From: Erythrobacter litoralis
GTDB taxonomy: Bacteria; Pseudomonadota; Alphaproteobacteria; Sphingomonadales; Sphingomonadaceae
Direction of reading: 5' to 3'
Assembly (NCBI RefSeq): GCF_029760855.1
Contig: NZ_SOSI01000001.1
Span: 310,001-374,000, forward strand
DNA length: 64,000 nt
The number at the start of each line of letters is the position of its first letter. The first letter of the stretch is position 1. The notes under the pieces are model-generated. The model saw only the letters and a list, made by a program, of their open reading frames with translations, had not been told where the DNA came from and searched no databases. The position numbers and the translations under genes are program-made. Below are positions 43,719 to 51,453 of the stretch, piece after piece.

Positions 43719-46076
43719 ATGGCTACCACCGAGCACTTCAAGGTAAGTTCCTACCTCAAGGATATCATCGGGCGTGACTTGGTCACGAATGAGTTCGTTG
43801 CAGTGTTCGAGCTGGTTAAGAATGCATTCGATGCAAAGGCCAAGCGTGTGGATATCGCCTTCGACCTTATCAATGACGAGCTATGGATCGTCGACAACGG
43901 CAAGGGGATGGACGAAGCGGGCGTCAAGGACCGCTGGCTCTTCGTTGCTTACTCGGCAAAGGCTGACGGCTCCGAGGACGAAGAAGCCAGCCAAGACTAT
44001 CGAAACAAGATCAAGCCACAGGGCCAATATGCCGGAAGCAAGGGAATAGGGCGGTTTTCATGCGACACCCTTGGAGCCAAGCTCGAACTCTATTCCCGCG
44101 AGAAGGGGAGCAATAGCGTACAACGGCTTGACGTCGAATGGGCCAAGTTCGAGGCAAACAGCAAGAAGCTGTTCCAAAATGTCAACGTGACCCATGACGA
44201 TTCAGCATCTTTTCCCACCGAGGCTCCCGTCAAACTTCCAAAGAAATCCGGCACCATCTTACGCATAAAGCAGCTTCGCATGGATTGGGATGCTGACGAT
44301 ATCGGCAGGTTGCGTCGCTACCTCGAAAAGCTGATCGACCCCTTCGGAACAACAAAAGACACTCCGGTCTACATATCTGTCGTCAGTGACGAGCTCGACG
44401 ATGATGAGATAAAGGAATTAAGTGGCAAGGTCGGCAACGACCTCCAAGAGCTGCTTGCGGAAAAAACCACGCGGATTGTCGTCGACCTCGAAGGCGACAG
44501 CATCAATACTGAACTCATAGACCGTGGCCGAACAATCTATCGCATCCGCGAGGCAAACGCTTACGACACCCTCGATGTCGCCAAGATCCGGATCGAAATA
44601 TTCTATCTTAATCGGAGCGCCAAGCACACGTTCACCTCTCGCATGAAGGTCCGCCCCATCGAGTTTGGTAGCGTGTTCCTTTTCCTCAATGGCTTCCGCA
44701 TCTTTCCAATCGGGGAAGAGACAGACGACACATTAGGCCTCAACAGGAGGAAGCAACAGGGCACATCAAGATATTTAGGAACCCGCGACATAATGGGCCG
44801 GGTCGATGTGACGGCACCCCACCGTATGTTCCGTGAAGCGTCCAGCCGTGATGCCGGGTTGATCGAAGATGCACGTTCCCGCGAGTTGTTTGATGCTATT
44901 CGTAGGAAGGCGATTTTTAGGCTTGAACGTTATGTTGTAGGCGTGACCTGGCCCGATAAGGCCGATATGTTTCGCGAGGATGCAAGCGGGCTGCGCTTTG
45001 GGGAGACTAAGGGGCGTGTAGCGCAGATCATTGCGAATCTAGCTGCAACGAAAGACTTGGAACTCCTCTATTTCGATCCAGAGATTGTCGATCTTGTCGA
45101 TGATGATGTGGAAACCATCGACGGGGCCATAAAGTCGCTGACTGCAATCGCCGAAAGACAGGGCGACGAGCGACTTCTCGAAAGGATCGAAGGTGCCAAG
45201 GCTCGCATTGCCGAGCTGGAAAAGGCTGAGGCCGAGGCGGCCCAAGCGGCAAAGGAGGCGCGAGAGGCGAAGGCGCGGGCCGATGCACGCATCGAAAAGC
45301 TAGAGCGCCAAGCGAAATACCTAGCCTCGACACAAGACCTAACCGTCGAGCAGATGACACTCCTTCTACATCAGGTGATGATCTATTCCGGCCATATCGG
45401 AGCCGCAATTGATCGTTCGCTCAAAGGTGCTCGTGTAATTGTCGATGCCGCAGTGGAAATTGCCGAGAGTGTAGAGGATGAAGATTTGGAAGACGCCGCC
45501 GCAGCGATCCGAAGTCGTGCACGACGTGTGGCCGATGACCTAGACTATATACATCTTGAGAATGATAGATTGATAGCGGTGGCACGCTTCGCATCAAATG
45601 CACGCTTTGACCTCGAGACCGATCTTCTCGAAGGAGACGTTATCGCCTTCCTCGATGAATATGTAAATCAGGTCCGAGGTGGTCGAGACGCAACCTCCAC
45701 TGTGGTGTTTGATGCCAATGGCCTCGAACTTTTCGCCCGTTTCCGCCCTGTCGACCTAGTCGTAGTGGTCGACAACCTGCTCGACAACGCGAGGAAACAT
45801 GGAGCGCGAATGATGACCATGGAGGCTCGAAAGGGCAGCAAAAAGGGCAGCGTGCATGTGGCCATTTCGGACGATGGGCGTGGCATTAACGAACAGTTGG
45901 TCGATCCGGAGAGGATTTTCGAGAAGGGATATTCATCGACGGCCGAGGGGACAGGCTTGGGACTGTATCACGCCAAAAAGGTCATGGAGGATATGGGCGG
46001 TGGTCTAATCTTAGATGCTAGGAGGCATACTGGGCGGGTTGAGTTTGCAATGATCTTGCCAGAGCCAAAGAAATGA
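43719..46076 (+). CDS. Dual-GHKL ATPase, histidine-kinase-like (two ATPase domains in one chain)
   Basis: A 785-residue protein from ATG 43719, with GGAGG five bases before it. The N-terminal HSP90/MutL/MORC-type ATPase has N-box ELVKNAFDAKA (31-41), G1 DNGKGMD (59-65) and G2 GSKGIGRFS (106-114). A middle domain follows to about 470, then a coiled coil (ERIEGAKARIAELEKAEAEA) to 538. Residues about 540-600 form a DHp-like helical pair with LLLHQVMIYSGHI (H551/H559 candidates). The C-terminal kinase ATPase has N-box DNLLDNARKHGA, G1 DDGRGIN and G2 GTGLGLYHAKKV (744-755). Its stop overlaps the receiver-HEPN start (ATGA), so the two are a coupled pair. No transmembrane helix: a cytoplasmic sensor. 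Confidence 0.8.
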   Translation: MATTEHFKVSSYLKDIIGRDLVTNEFVAVFELVKNAFDAKAKRVDIAFDLINDELWIVDNGKGMDEAGVKDRWLFVAYSAKADGSEDEEASQDYRNKIKPQGQYAGSKGIGRFSCDTLGAKLELYSREKGSNSVQRLDVEWAKFEANSKKLFQNVNVTHDDSASFPTEAPVKLPKKSGTILRIKQLRMDWDADDIGRLRRYLEKLIDPFGTTKDTPVYISVVSDELDDDEIKELSGKVGNDLQELLAEKTTRIVVDLEGDSINTELIDRGRTIYRIREANAYDTLDVAKIRIEIFYLNRSAKHTFTSRMKVRPIEFGSVFLFLNGFRIFPIGEETDDTLGLNRRKQQGTSRYLGTRDIMGRVDVTAPHRMFREASSRDAGLIEDARSRELFDAIRRKAIFRLERYVVGVTWPDKADMFREDASGLRFGETKGRVAQIIANLAATKDLELLYFDPEIVDLVDDDVETIDGAIKSLTAIAERQGDERLLERIEGAKARIAELEKAEAEAAQAAKEAREAKARADARIEKLERQAKYLASTQDLTVEQMTLLLHQVMIYSGHIGAAIDRSLKGARVIVDAAVEIAESVEDEDLEDAAAAIRSRARRVADDLDYIHLENDRLIAVARFASNARFDLETDLLEGDVIAFLDEYVNQVRGGRDATSTVVFDANGLELFARFRPVDLVVVVDNLLDNARKHGARMMTMEARKGSKKGSVHVAISDDGRGINEQLVDPERIFEKGYSSTAEGTGLGLYHAKKVMEDMGGGLILDARRHTGRVEFAMILPEPKK

Positions 46077-46984
46077 ACCTCACCTTCAACGTTTGCTGGA
46101 TAGAGGATCAGGCGAGCGATGCATTTGTTGAGAGCGTAGAGGAAGCCATCCGCGCGAATGGATTTGATCCGAGGATCGAGCGGATCGCGACACAGGAGGA
46201 GATTGCCGAGTTCGCGCATCGGCAGGAGCAGTTTTACGATTACGAGCTGATCCTTCTGGACTTGCAGCTCGGCGCGACGAAGGGCGATGAGATCGCGAAA
46301 TCGGTTAGGCGACATTTTCGATCAACGCCCCTCTTGTTTTACAGCGGTGCTGACGAGGTTGATCTCCGCCAATTGATGTATAAGGCGGGAATAGAGGGCG
46401 TTTATTGCATCCATCGGAGAGAGCTGCCGAATAGAGTTCGGGAACTGGTCGGAGAATTATCCCCGGCACTCAATCGCCTGAACTCCATGAGGGGTCTTGC
46501 CGCACAGACCGTCGCCGATTGTGACGAGCGTTTCCGCAAGATTATCATGAATGCGGCAGAGGATGATCAACGCAAGGATGAAATTTTCGCGTCATTAAGA
46601 GATAATCTCGTTGAGAATGCCGAAAATCGAGCGGAAGAGCTACGCAAACTCACAACTCTGGATGAGCTTTTTCAGCAGTATGTCCCGACCGCCGCGCTTA
46701 TGAAAGAAGCCCTACGCATTGCGCGTAAAGCAGGGGAGGGAGATGACGAAATCCTCGATCTTCATAGATCGATCAAGAAAAATTTCTATCCTATGCTCAC
46801 GGCTCGACGACATGCCCTCGCGCACGTCGTGGAAGAGCGAACGGCAGAGGGATTTGTTGTCCGAAAACAGAACGGCGAGCCTTTAACTCGTGACGATTTC
46901 ATCGGCTATCGAGAAGAGTTCGCCATTGTCCTGCGGGACGTGACTAGATTGCACGGGCGACTGGTCCCGCAACAAGCCGATTAA
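46073..46984 (+). CDS. Receiver domain fused to HEPN-like RNase candidate
   Basis: A 303-residue protein. The N-terminal part is receiver-like: acidic pair E11/D12 in VCWIEDQ, phosphoacceptor D63 in LILLDLQLG, and S91 in LLFYSGADE. The usual Lys after strand 5 is replaced (YCIHRREL, R115/R116). The C-terminal alpha-helical domain (about 150-300) carries YPMLTARRHALAHVVEE with R246-x4-H251, the HEPN RNase motif. It is coupled to the GHKL kinase-like gene by a four-base overlap, and its last 102 bp run antisense through the methyltransferase gene. The HEPN call is by pattern; no structural test was possible. Confidence 0.6.
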   Translation: MNLTFNVCWIEDQASDAFVESVEEAIRANGFDPRIERIATQEEIAEFAHRQEQFYDYELILLDLQLGATKGDEIAKSVRRHFRSTPLLFYSGADEVDLRQLMYKAGIEGVYCIHRRELPNRVRELVGELSPALNRLNSMRGLAAQTVADCDERFRKIIMNAAEDDQRKDEIFASLRDNLVENAENRAEELRKLTTLDELFQQYVPTAALMKEALRIARKAGEGDDEILDLHRSIKKNFYPMLTARRHALAHVVEERTAEGFVVRKQNGEPLTRDDFIGYREEFAIVLRDVTRLHGRLVPQQAD

Positions 46985-48160
46985 CATGCAGCCGATGGCC
47001 TCCGCAAGAAGTGGAGGCACCGCGTTGCCTATCTGAGTGTAGCGCGGACACGCAGTCTTCCTGCGCTCTCCACCCGTGGTGTAGGGGCCAGAAAAGGAGA
47101 ACCAGTCGGGAAAAGACTGGATGCGGGCCAACTCCCTGACGGTTAGAGTTCTTGGATCGGAATAATGAATGATATCGTCAGGTAGCGTGGTGACTGTTGG
47201 TGCAGGTAGCTGCTCGTCGAGAGGCGTCGTCGACCGTTTCCCGATCCCTAGCCGCGCACGGTCCTCCGGCGATATGCTGCGCCCGCGTGGACAAGTCGCA
47301 AGTATTCTCAAAAAGCGCGCTATCGTTCTCTCGCTGTGCCTTGCCAATCTGCGATCACTGGGCTGCGAGTTTTGCCCATCGCGCATCAAATTTTGATAGG
47401 CGCTATCCGGGTCCTTCGCACGGTTGACGGCGCAATAGCCCCTCTCTCCCCATTCTTCATCCAACAGTGGTTGGCGATCACCAACAACGAAGTCGGAAAT
47501 TGCCTCGCCAACCGAAACCGCCCGCGTGCCGAGACCCCTTTCTTGGAGAAAGCGCCGCCTGGATGTGTGGAGCCTGACGAGGGGATCGACGCCGGGTAGT
47601 GTGCCCTTTAAGGCCGCTATCAGGATGAAGCGCGGTCGCTTTTGGGGGACACCGTAGTCCGACGCCACTAGCACCTCTGACCAGACATCGTATCCCAATC
47701 GTCGAAGGCTCTCCTTCACAACCTGATCGTAAGTGCCACCATCTGCATGTGGCATTGAGGTAAACCCGCGAACATTCTCCAGCAATACGAGCCGAGGCTG
47801 CACAAGTTCTACGAACCGCAAATAGGCCCCGACCATCTTGCTGCGAGGATCATCGGGGTCGCGTCGACCATTCATCGAGAAGCCCTGACATGGGGGGCCT
47901 CCTGCAATCAGGTCGATTTTTCCCGCCAAAGTGCGGAGATTGGCTTCCTGTTCAAGAGCAACATGCGTCACGTCATGCGGGCCCATCTCTAGCCACGAGG
48001 GCCACTGAACCTCAAACCTTGCGGCATCCAACAGGTTTTTTCGGTAGGTGGAAAACGCATCTTGATGCTGCTCGATGGCGAACTCGCAATCAAATCCAGC
48101 ATTGTGGAGACCGAGCGATAACCCGCCGCAACCCGCGAAAAGATCGATGAACCTTGGCAC
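46883..48160 (-). CDS. DNA (cytosine-5-)-methyltransferase
   Basis: A 425-residue C5 methyltransferase. Motif I is FIDLFAGCGGLSLGLHNAGF at the N-terminus, motif IV GGPPCQGFSMNGRR carries the catalytic Cys (near residue 93), motif VI is VLLENVRGF, and motif X is YTQIGNAVPPLLAEAIG near the C-terminus. The target-recognition region lies between motifs VIII and IX (about residues 260-345). It methylates cytosine at C5 using S-adenosylmethionine; the target is unknown. It is convergent with and overlaps the receiver-HEPN gene by 102 bp, and its promoter lies just inside the right att site. Confidence 0.95.
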   Translation of the reverse strand: MPRFIDLFAGCGGLSLGLHNAGFDCEFAIEQHQDAFSTYRKNLLDAARFEVQWPSWLEMGPHDVTHVALEQEANLRTLAGKIDLIAGGPPCQGFSMNGRRDPDDPRSKMVGAYLRFVELVQPRLVLLENVRGFTSMPHADGGTYDQVVKESLRRLGYDVWSEVLVASDYGVPQKRPRFILIAALKGTLPGVDPLVRLHTSRRRFLQERGLGTRAVSVGEAISDFVVGDRQPLLDEEWGERGYCAVNRAKDPDSAYQNLMRDGQNSQPSDRRLARHSERTIARFLRILATCPRGRSISPEDRARLGIGKRSTTPLDEQLPAPTVTTLPDDIIHYSDPRTLTVRELARIQSFPDWFSFSGPYTTGGERRKTACPRYTQIGNAVPPLLAEAIGCMLIGLLRDQSPVQSSHVPQDNGELFSIADEIVTS

Positions 48161-48307
48161 GGGAGTTTCTTATACCGGGGGCGATTAAGAAAACCAGGAC
48201 AATGCGCGCCGTCGCGCAACTGCCTTGCAACTCGTTGCAGAAAATCCGCACATCGAGTTTTCATCGAAATCACAAGCTACTGATTTGATTGGCCCCAATT
48301 TGATCGC

Positions 48308-48315
48308 GGTTTACA
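48308..48315. other. Candidate integrase arm-type repeat, right end
   Basis: GGTTTACA at 48308-48315 is part of a ten-base match (GCGGTTTACA, 48306-48315) to 37322-37331 near the left end. It lies 32 bp from the right att core, the same distance and orientation as the nearest left copy, as expected for arm sites around a recombined core. Confidence 0.45.
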
Positions 48316-48347
48316 GCATGAGCTGCAGAAATCTGGGCTTCTAGGCT

Positions 48348-48386
48348 GCTTGGGAAGCTGCTGCTCTACCATTGAGCTACACCCGC
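48348..48386. repeat. Right 39-bp att core (tRNA-Gly 5' fragment) with stranded upstream region
   Basis: An exact second copy of the 5' 39 bp of tRNA-Gly, with no 3' half beside it. Chromosomal DNA resumes at 48387, which must be the original upstream region of the tRNA. On the minus strand there TTGACC (complement of 48423-48428) is a possible -35 box; no clear -10 box follows. A transcript from this region would now run leftward into the methyltransferase gene. The interval 48161-48527 contains no other gene. Confidence 0.85.
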
Positions 48387-48527
48387 AAGAGCGCGCCGGC
48401 TTTTGCGCGTAATCCGTTCCATGGTCAACCGGATTGGTCACCGCCGCCCTCTTGTTACAAACGAAACCGGTTGCTCTAGGACCTCTCGCGCGCCTAGGCC
48501 GTTGGGCGAATAAAGAGAGGTTTATCC

Positions 48528-50033
48528 ATGCGCATTATCGACCACGTCATCGCCAACCATCAGGGCGGCGGAACCGACCATCGCACACACCAGGTGTGGA
48601 ACCCGTCCACCGGCGAAGTGCAGGCCGAAGTCGCACTTGGCGATGCGGCACTGCTGCAAAAGGCGGTCGACGCGGCGAAGAAGGTGCAGCCCGAATGGGC
48701 GGCGACTAATCCGCAGCGCCGGGCGCGGGTGATGTTCGAGTTCAAACGGCTGGTCGAGAACGAGAAGCAGGCGCTCGCCGAACTCTTGTCGAGCGAGCAC
48801 GGCAAGGTCGTGGACGACGCGCATGGCGACGTTCAGCGCGGACTTGAGGTCATCGAATATGCCTGCGGCATTCCCCAGGCGCTGAAGGGTGAGTACACGC
48901 AAGGCGCCGGGCCGGGGATCGATGTCTATTCGATGCGCCAGCCGCTCGGCATCGGGGCGGGCATCACACCGTTCAACTTCCCCGCCATGATCCCGATGTG
49001 GATGTTCGGCATGGCGATCGCGGTCGGCAACGCGTTCATCCTGAAGCCTTCCGAACGCGATCCGAGTGTGCCGGTCCGCCTCGCGCAATTGTTCGTCGAA
49101 GCCGGTGCGCCCGAAGGGCTGCTGCAGGTGGTGCATGGCGACAAGGAGATGGTCGATGCCATTCTCGATCATGAAGACATTGCCGCGGTCAGCTTCGTCG
49201 GTTCGTCCGACATCGCGCATTACGTGTACAAGCGCGGGGTCGCCGCAGGCAAGCGCGTGCAGGCGATGGGTGGCGCGAAAAACCACGGTATCGTCATGCC
49301 CGATGCCGATCTCGACCAGGTGGTGAACGACCTTGCCGGAGCCGCCTTCGGCTCGGCGGGCGAGCGCTGCATGGCGCTGCCCGTGGTGGTACCGGTCGGC
49401 GAGGACACGGCAGGGCGGCTGCGCGAGAAGCTCATTCCGGCCATTAACGCCCTGCGTGTCGGCGTCGCCACCGACAAGGATGCGCATTACGGCCCGGTCG
49501 TTACGCCGGAGCACAAGAACCGCATTGAGCAATGGATCGAAACGGCCGAGAAGGAAGGGGCCGAGGTCGTGATCGACGGGCGCGGCTTCTCGCTGCAAGG
49601 CCATGAAGACGGCTTCTTCGTCGGCCCGACCTTGCTCGATCATGTCACGCCAAAGATGGAGAGCTACCAGGAAGAGATCTTCGGCCCAGTTCTCCAGATC
49701 GTGCGCGCCAAGGATTTCGAGGAAGCGCTCAAGCTGCCGAGCGAGCATCAATACGGCAACGGCGTCGCCATCTTTACCCGAAATGGCCACGCCGCCCGCG
49801 AATTCGCACACCGCGTGAATGTGGGCATGGTCGGCATCAACGTGCCGATCCCTGTACCGGTCAGCTATCACAGCTTCGGCGGGTGGAAGCGCTCGGGTTT
49901 CGGCGATACCGACCAGTACGGGCAGGAAGGCCTCAAGTTCTGGACCAAGGCGAAGAAGGTCACCCAGCGCTGGCCCGACGGCACGGCGGATGCCGACAAC
50001 AAGGACGCCTTCATCATCCCGACCATGGGCTGA
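48528..50033 (+). CDS. mmsA: CoA-acylating methylmalonate-semialdehyde dehydrogenase
   Basis: A 501-residue aldehyde dehydrogenase. PLGIGAGITPFNFPAMIPMW near residue 145 is specific to MmsA, FGSAGERCMALPVVVPVG near residue 280 carries the catalytic Cys, and NGVAIFTRNGHAAREF and SYHSFGGWKRSGFGD close the family pattern. It oxidises methylmalonate semialdehyde to propionyl-CoA, the last step of valine degradation here. AGAGAGG precedes the ATG. It begins the valine cluster at the right edge of the island. Confidence 0.95.
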   Translation: MRIIDHVIANHQGGGTDHRTHQVWNPSTGEVQAEVALGDAALLQKAVDAAKKVQPEWAATNPQRRARVMFEFKRLVENEKQALAELLSSEHGKVVDDAHGDVQRGLEVIEYACGIPQALKGEYTQGAGPGIDVYSMRQPLGIGAGITPFNFPAMIPMWMFGMAIAVGNAFILKPSERDPSVPVRLAQLFVEAGAPEGLLQVVHGDKEMVDAILDHEDIAAVSFVGSSDIAHYVYKRGVAAGKRVQAMGGAKNHGIVMPDADLDQVVNDLAGAAFGSAGERCMALPVVVPVGEDTAGRLREKLIPAINALRVGVATDKDAHYGPVVTPEHKNRIEQWIETAEKEGAEVVIDGRGFSLQGHEDGFFVGPTLLDHVTPKMESYQEEIFGPVLQIVRAKDFEEALKLPSEHQYGNGVAIFTRNGHAAREFAHRVNVGMVGINVPIPVPVSYHSFGGWKRSGFGDTDQYGQEGLKFWTKAKKVTQRWPDGTADADNKDAFIIPTMG

Positions 50034-50053
50034 CCCGAAGGAGACGTAACGCC

Positions 50054-50590
50054 ATGGCACACCCCTCAATCTTCGGGATCGTTGGTGCGTGTCTGGCGCT
50101 TGCGGCCTGCTCGCAATCTGCGGAGACACCGCCGGACACGCCGACACCGTCGCCCACCATGATGCCGGTCGAGCCCGATGGCGGCAATGGGAGCGGCGCT
50201 CCGCCGTTGGAGGCAGCTTCGCAGTCCACCGTGAAAACGATGCCGAGTCGGCTACGCGGCGACTGGCACAAGGACGATCTCGGTCGCGCGCCGGGGGCCG
50301 AAGATTGCGATCCACGGCTTCGCGGTACGATCGACTGGGATCGCCTGATCACGGTGGACGAAAACGGCTACAGCTATTTCGAGACCGGCGGGCGGATCAT
50401 GGAAGTGCACAATCGTACCGATACCCTGATCGATGCGACATTCGATACGACCTATGCCGATACGCCGACACAGGCGCGCCTTGATTTCGCTCTGCAGTCC
50501 AACGACACCATGGCGGTGAACGAGGACGACGGCGATGGGCAGATGTCGACGAAGCAATATATCCGTTGTCCGAAAGGAACCGGCTCGTGA
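50054..50590 (+). CDS. Lipoprotein of unknown function, first of a tandem pair
   Basis: A 178-residue protein with a lipobox (LALAACSQSAETP), a Pro/Thr-rich linker to about residue 50, and a globular domain starting MPSRLRGDWHKDDLGRAPGA with conserved Gly-x-Trp and a Cys, ending YIRCPKGTGS. The layout and the terminal RCP match the next gene, so the two look like diverged paralogues. AAGGAGACG precedes the ATG. The stop overlaps the next start (GTGA). Confidence 0.7.
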   Translation: MAHPSIFGIVGACLALAACSQSAETPPDTPTPSPTMMPVEPDGGNGSGAPPLEAASQSTVKTMPSRLRGDWHKDDLGRAPGAEDCDPRLRGTIDWDRLITVDENGYSYFETGGRIMEVHNRTDTLIDATFDTTYADTPTQARLDFALQSNDTMAVNEDDGDGQMSTKQYIRCPKGTGS

Positions 50591-51093
50591 AACCAGCATT
50601 CCCGTTCGCCCTTCTCGCCCTGACGATGACCGCCTGTTCGTCGCAGGACGAAAGTGCACCCGTCGATACCGAAGTTCGCGCAGACGGCGATCCGCAAGAC
50701 GTGGGCGCTGGGCCGGATGGGCAGTCGCTCGCCGATCCGACGACCGACGGCGTCACTCGGCAGGCCGATGCAATTCCCGCGCAGTTCCTCGGCATATGGG
50801 ACAATGTCGACGGCAATTGCTCGTCCAGTTCCGATCTGCGCATGGCCGTTCGCCCGCGCGAGATCGAGTTCTACGAATCGCTCGGACGGGTGGCGAATGT
50901 CGAGGTGCGGGATGCGCGCACCGCTTTGGTTACGCTCGACATGTCGGGCGAAGGTGAAACATGGCAGACGACCAATCGCTTTGTCCTGAGTAACAACGGC
51001 AACACGCTGACACCCGAGCATGTGGATGAAGCCGATGCCTACGAACCCATGCCATTGAAGAAATGCCCCGATCGTGGAGGAGATAATGCGTAA
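50587..51093 (+). CDS. Lipoprotein of unknown function, second of a tandem pair
   Basis: A 168-residue lipoprotein from GTG 50587, with lipobox LLALTMTACSSQDE, an acidic linker and a domain starting IPAQFLGIWDNVDGNCSSSS, then REIEFYESLGRVANVEVRDA and a final PLKKCPDRG. GxW, the central Cys, the YES/YFE-GR segment and the closing KCP/RCP align with the preceding lipoprotein. An ATG at 50566 is also in frame, but AAAGGAACC fits the GTG better. It overlaps the I78-type gene at its end. Confidence 0.65.
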   Translation: MKPAFPFALLALTMTACSSQDESAPVDTEVRADGDPQDVGAGPDGQSLADPTTDGVTRQADAIPAQFLGIWDNVDGNCSSSSDLRMAVRPREIEFYESLGRVANVEVRDARTALVTLDMSGEGETWQTTNRFVLSNNGNTLTPEHVDEADAYEPMPLKKCPDRGGDNA

Positions 51094-51397
51094 CCTCGCC
51101 CTGTCGCTGTTCGCCCTGCCGCTGGCTGCCTGCATGACAACCGGCAATCCGCCCACCGGTTCGCTCGACGCCGCGCCCCCGCCCGCCGCCGGCGCGACGT
51201 GCGATGCGACCGAGGCGCAGCAATTCATCGGCCGACAGGCGAGCGAAGCGATCGGTCGCAGCGCGCTGGCCATGAGCGGCGCGCGGACCATGCGCTGGGG
51301 CGGCCCGGATACGGCCTTCACGATGGACTTCCGCGAAGACCGGTTGAACATCGTCTACGATGCGGGCGGCTCCATCGAACGCATCTATTGTGGCTGA
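51086..51397 (+). CDS. I78-family peptidase-inhibitor-like lipoprotein
   Basis: A 103-residue lipoprotein from ATG 51086 (GGAGGAGATA before it). Lipobox LFALPLAACMTTG is followed by the inhibitor I78 domain: CDATEAQQFIGRQASEAIGR, then ARTMRWGGPDTAFTMDFRED and RLNIVYDAGGSIERIYCG with the paired terminal Cys. I78 proteins bind serine proteases in fungi; in bacteria they are exported and their targets are unknown. The start overlaps the previous lipoprotein by eight bases. Confidence 0.85.
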   Translation: MRNLALSLFALPLAACMTTGNPPTGSLDAAPPPAAGATCDATEAQQFIGRQASEAIGRSALAMSGARTMRWGGPDTAFTMDFREDRLNIVYDAGGSIERIYCG

Positions 51398-51453
51398 ACC
51401 CACGGCGGCAGAAGGCGGCTTACTTCCCACGCCACGCTTGCTATTCTCGCGGA

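Larger units (their letters stand above)
37241..48386. mobile_element. Integrative genomic island in tRNA-Gly(CCC), about 11.1 kb
   Basis: The element is bounded by a perfect 39-bp direct repeat of the 5' part of tRNA-Gly (37241-37279 and 48348-48386), with a tyrosine integrase gene 48 bp inside the left end. The base next to the repeat differs on both sides, so 39 bp is its full extent. Contents, left to right: integrase, small protein, HNH nuclease, decayed phage-like genes, Ada-like Cys motif protein, serine recombinase, XRE remnant, then the GIY-YIG/Vsr/GHKL/receiver-HEPN/methyltransferase cluster. GC is visibly lower than in the flanks, notably around 39.2 kb and 42-48 kb. No replication, conjugation or structural phage genes are seen. 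Confidence 0.92.

Noticed and set aside
37206-48386. Complete prophage or conjugative element
   Set aside because: No capsid, portal, terminase, tail, relaxase or type IV secretion genes are visible; only a few decayed phage-like genes remain.
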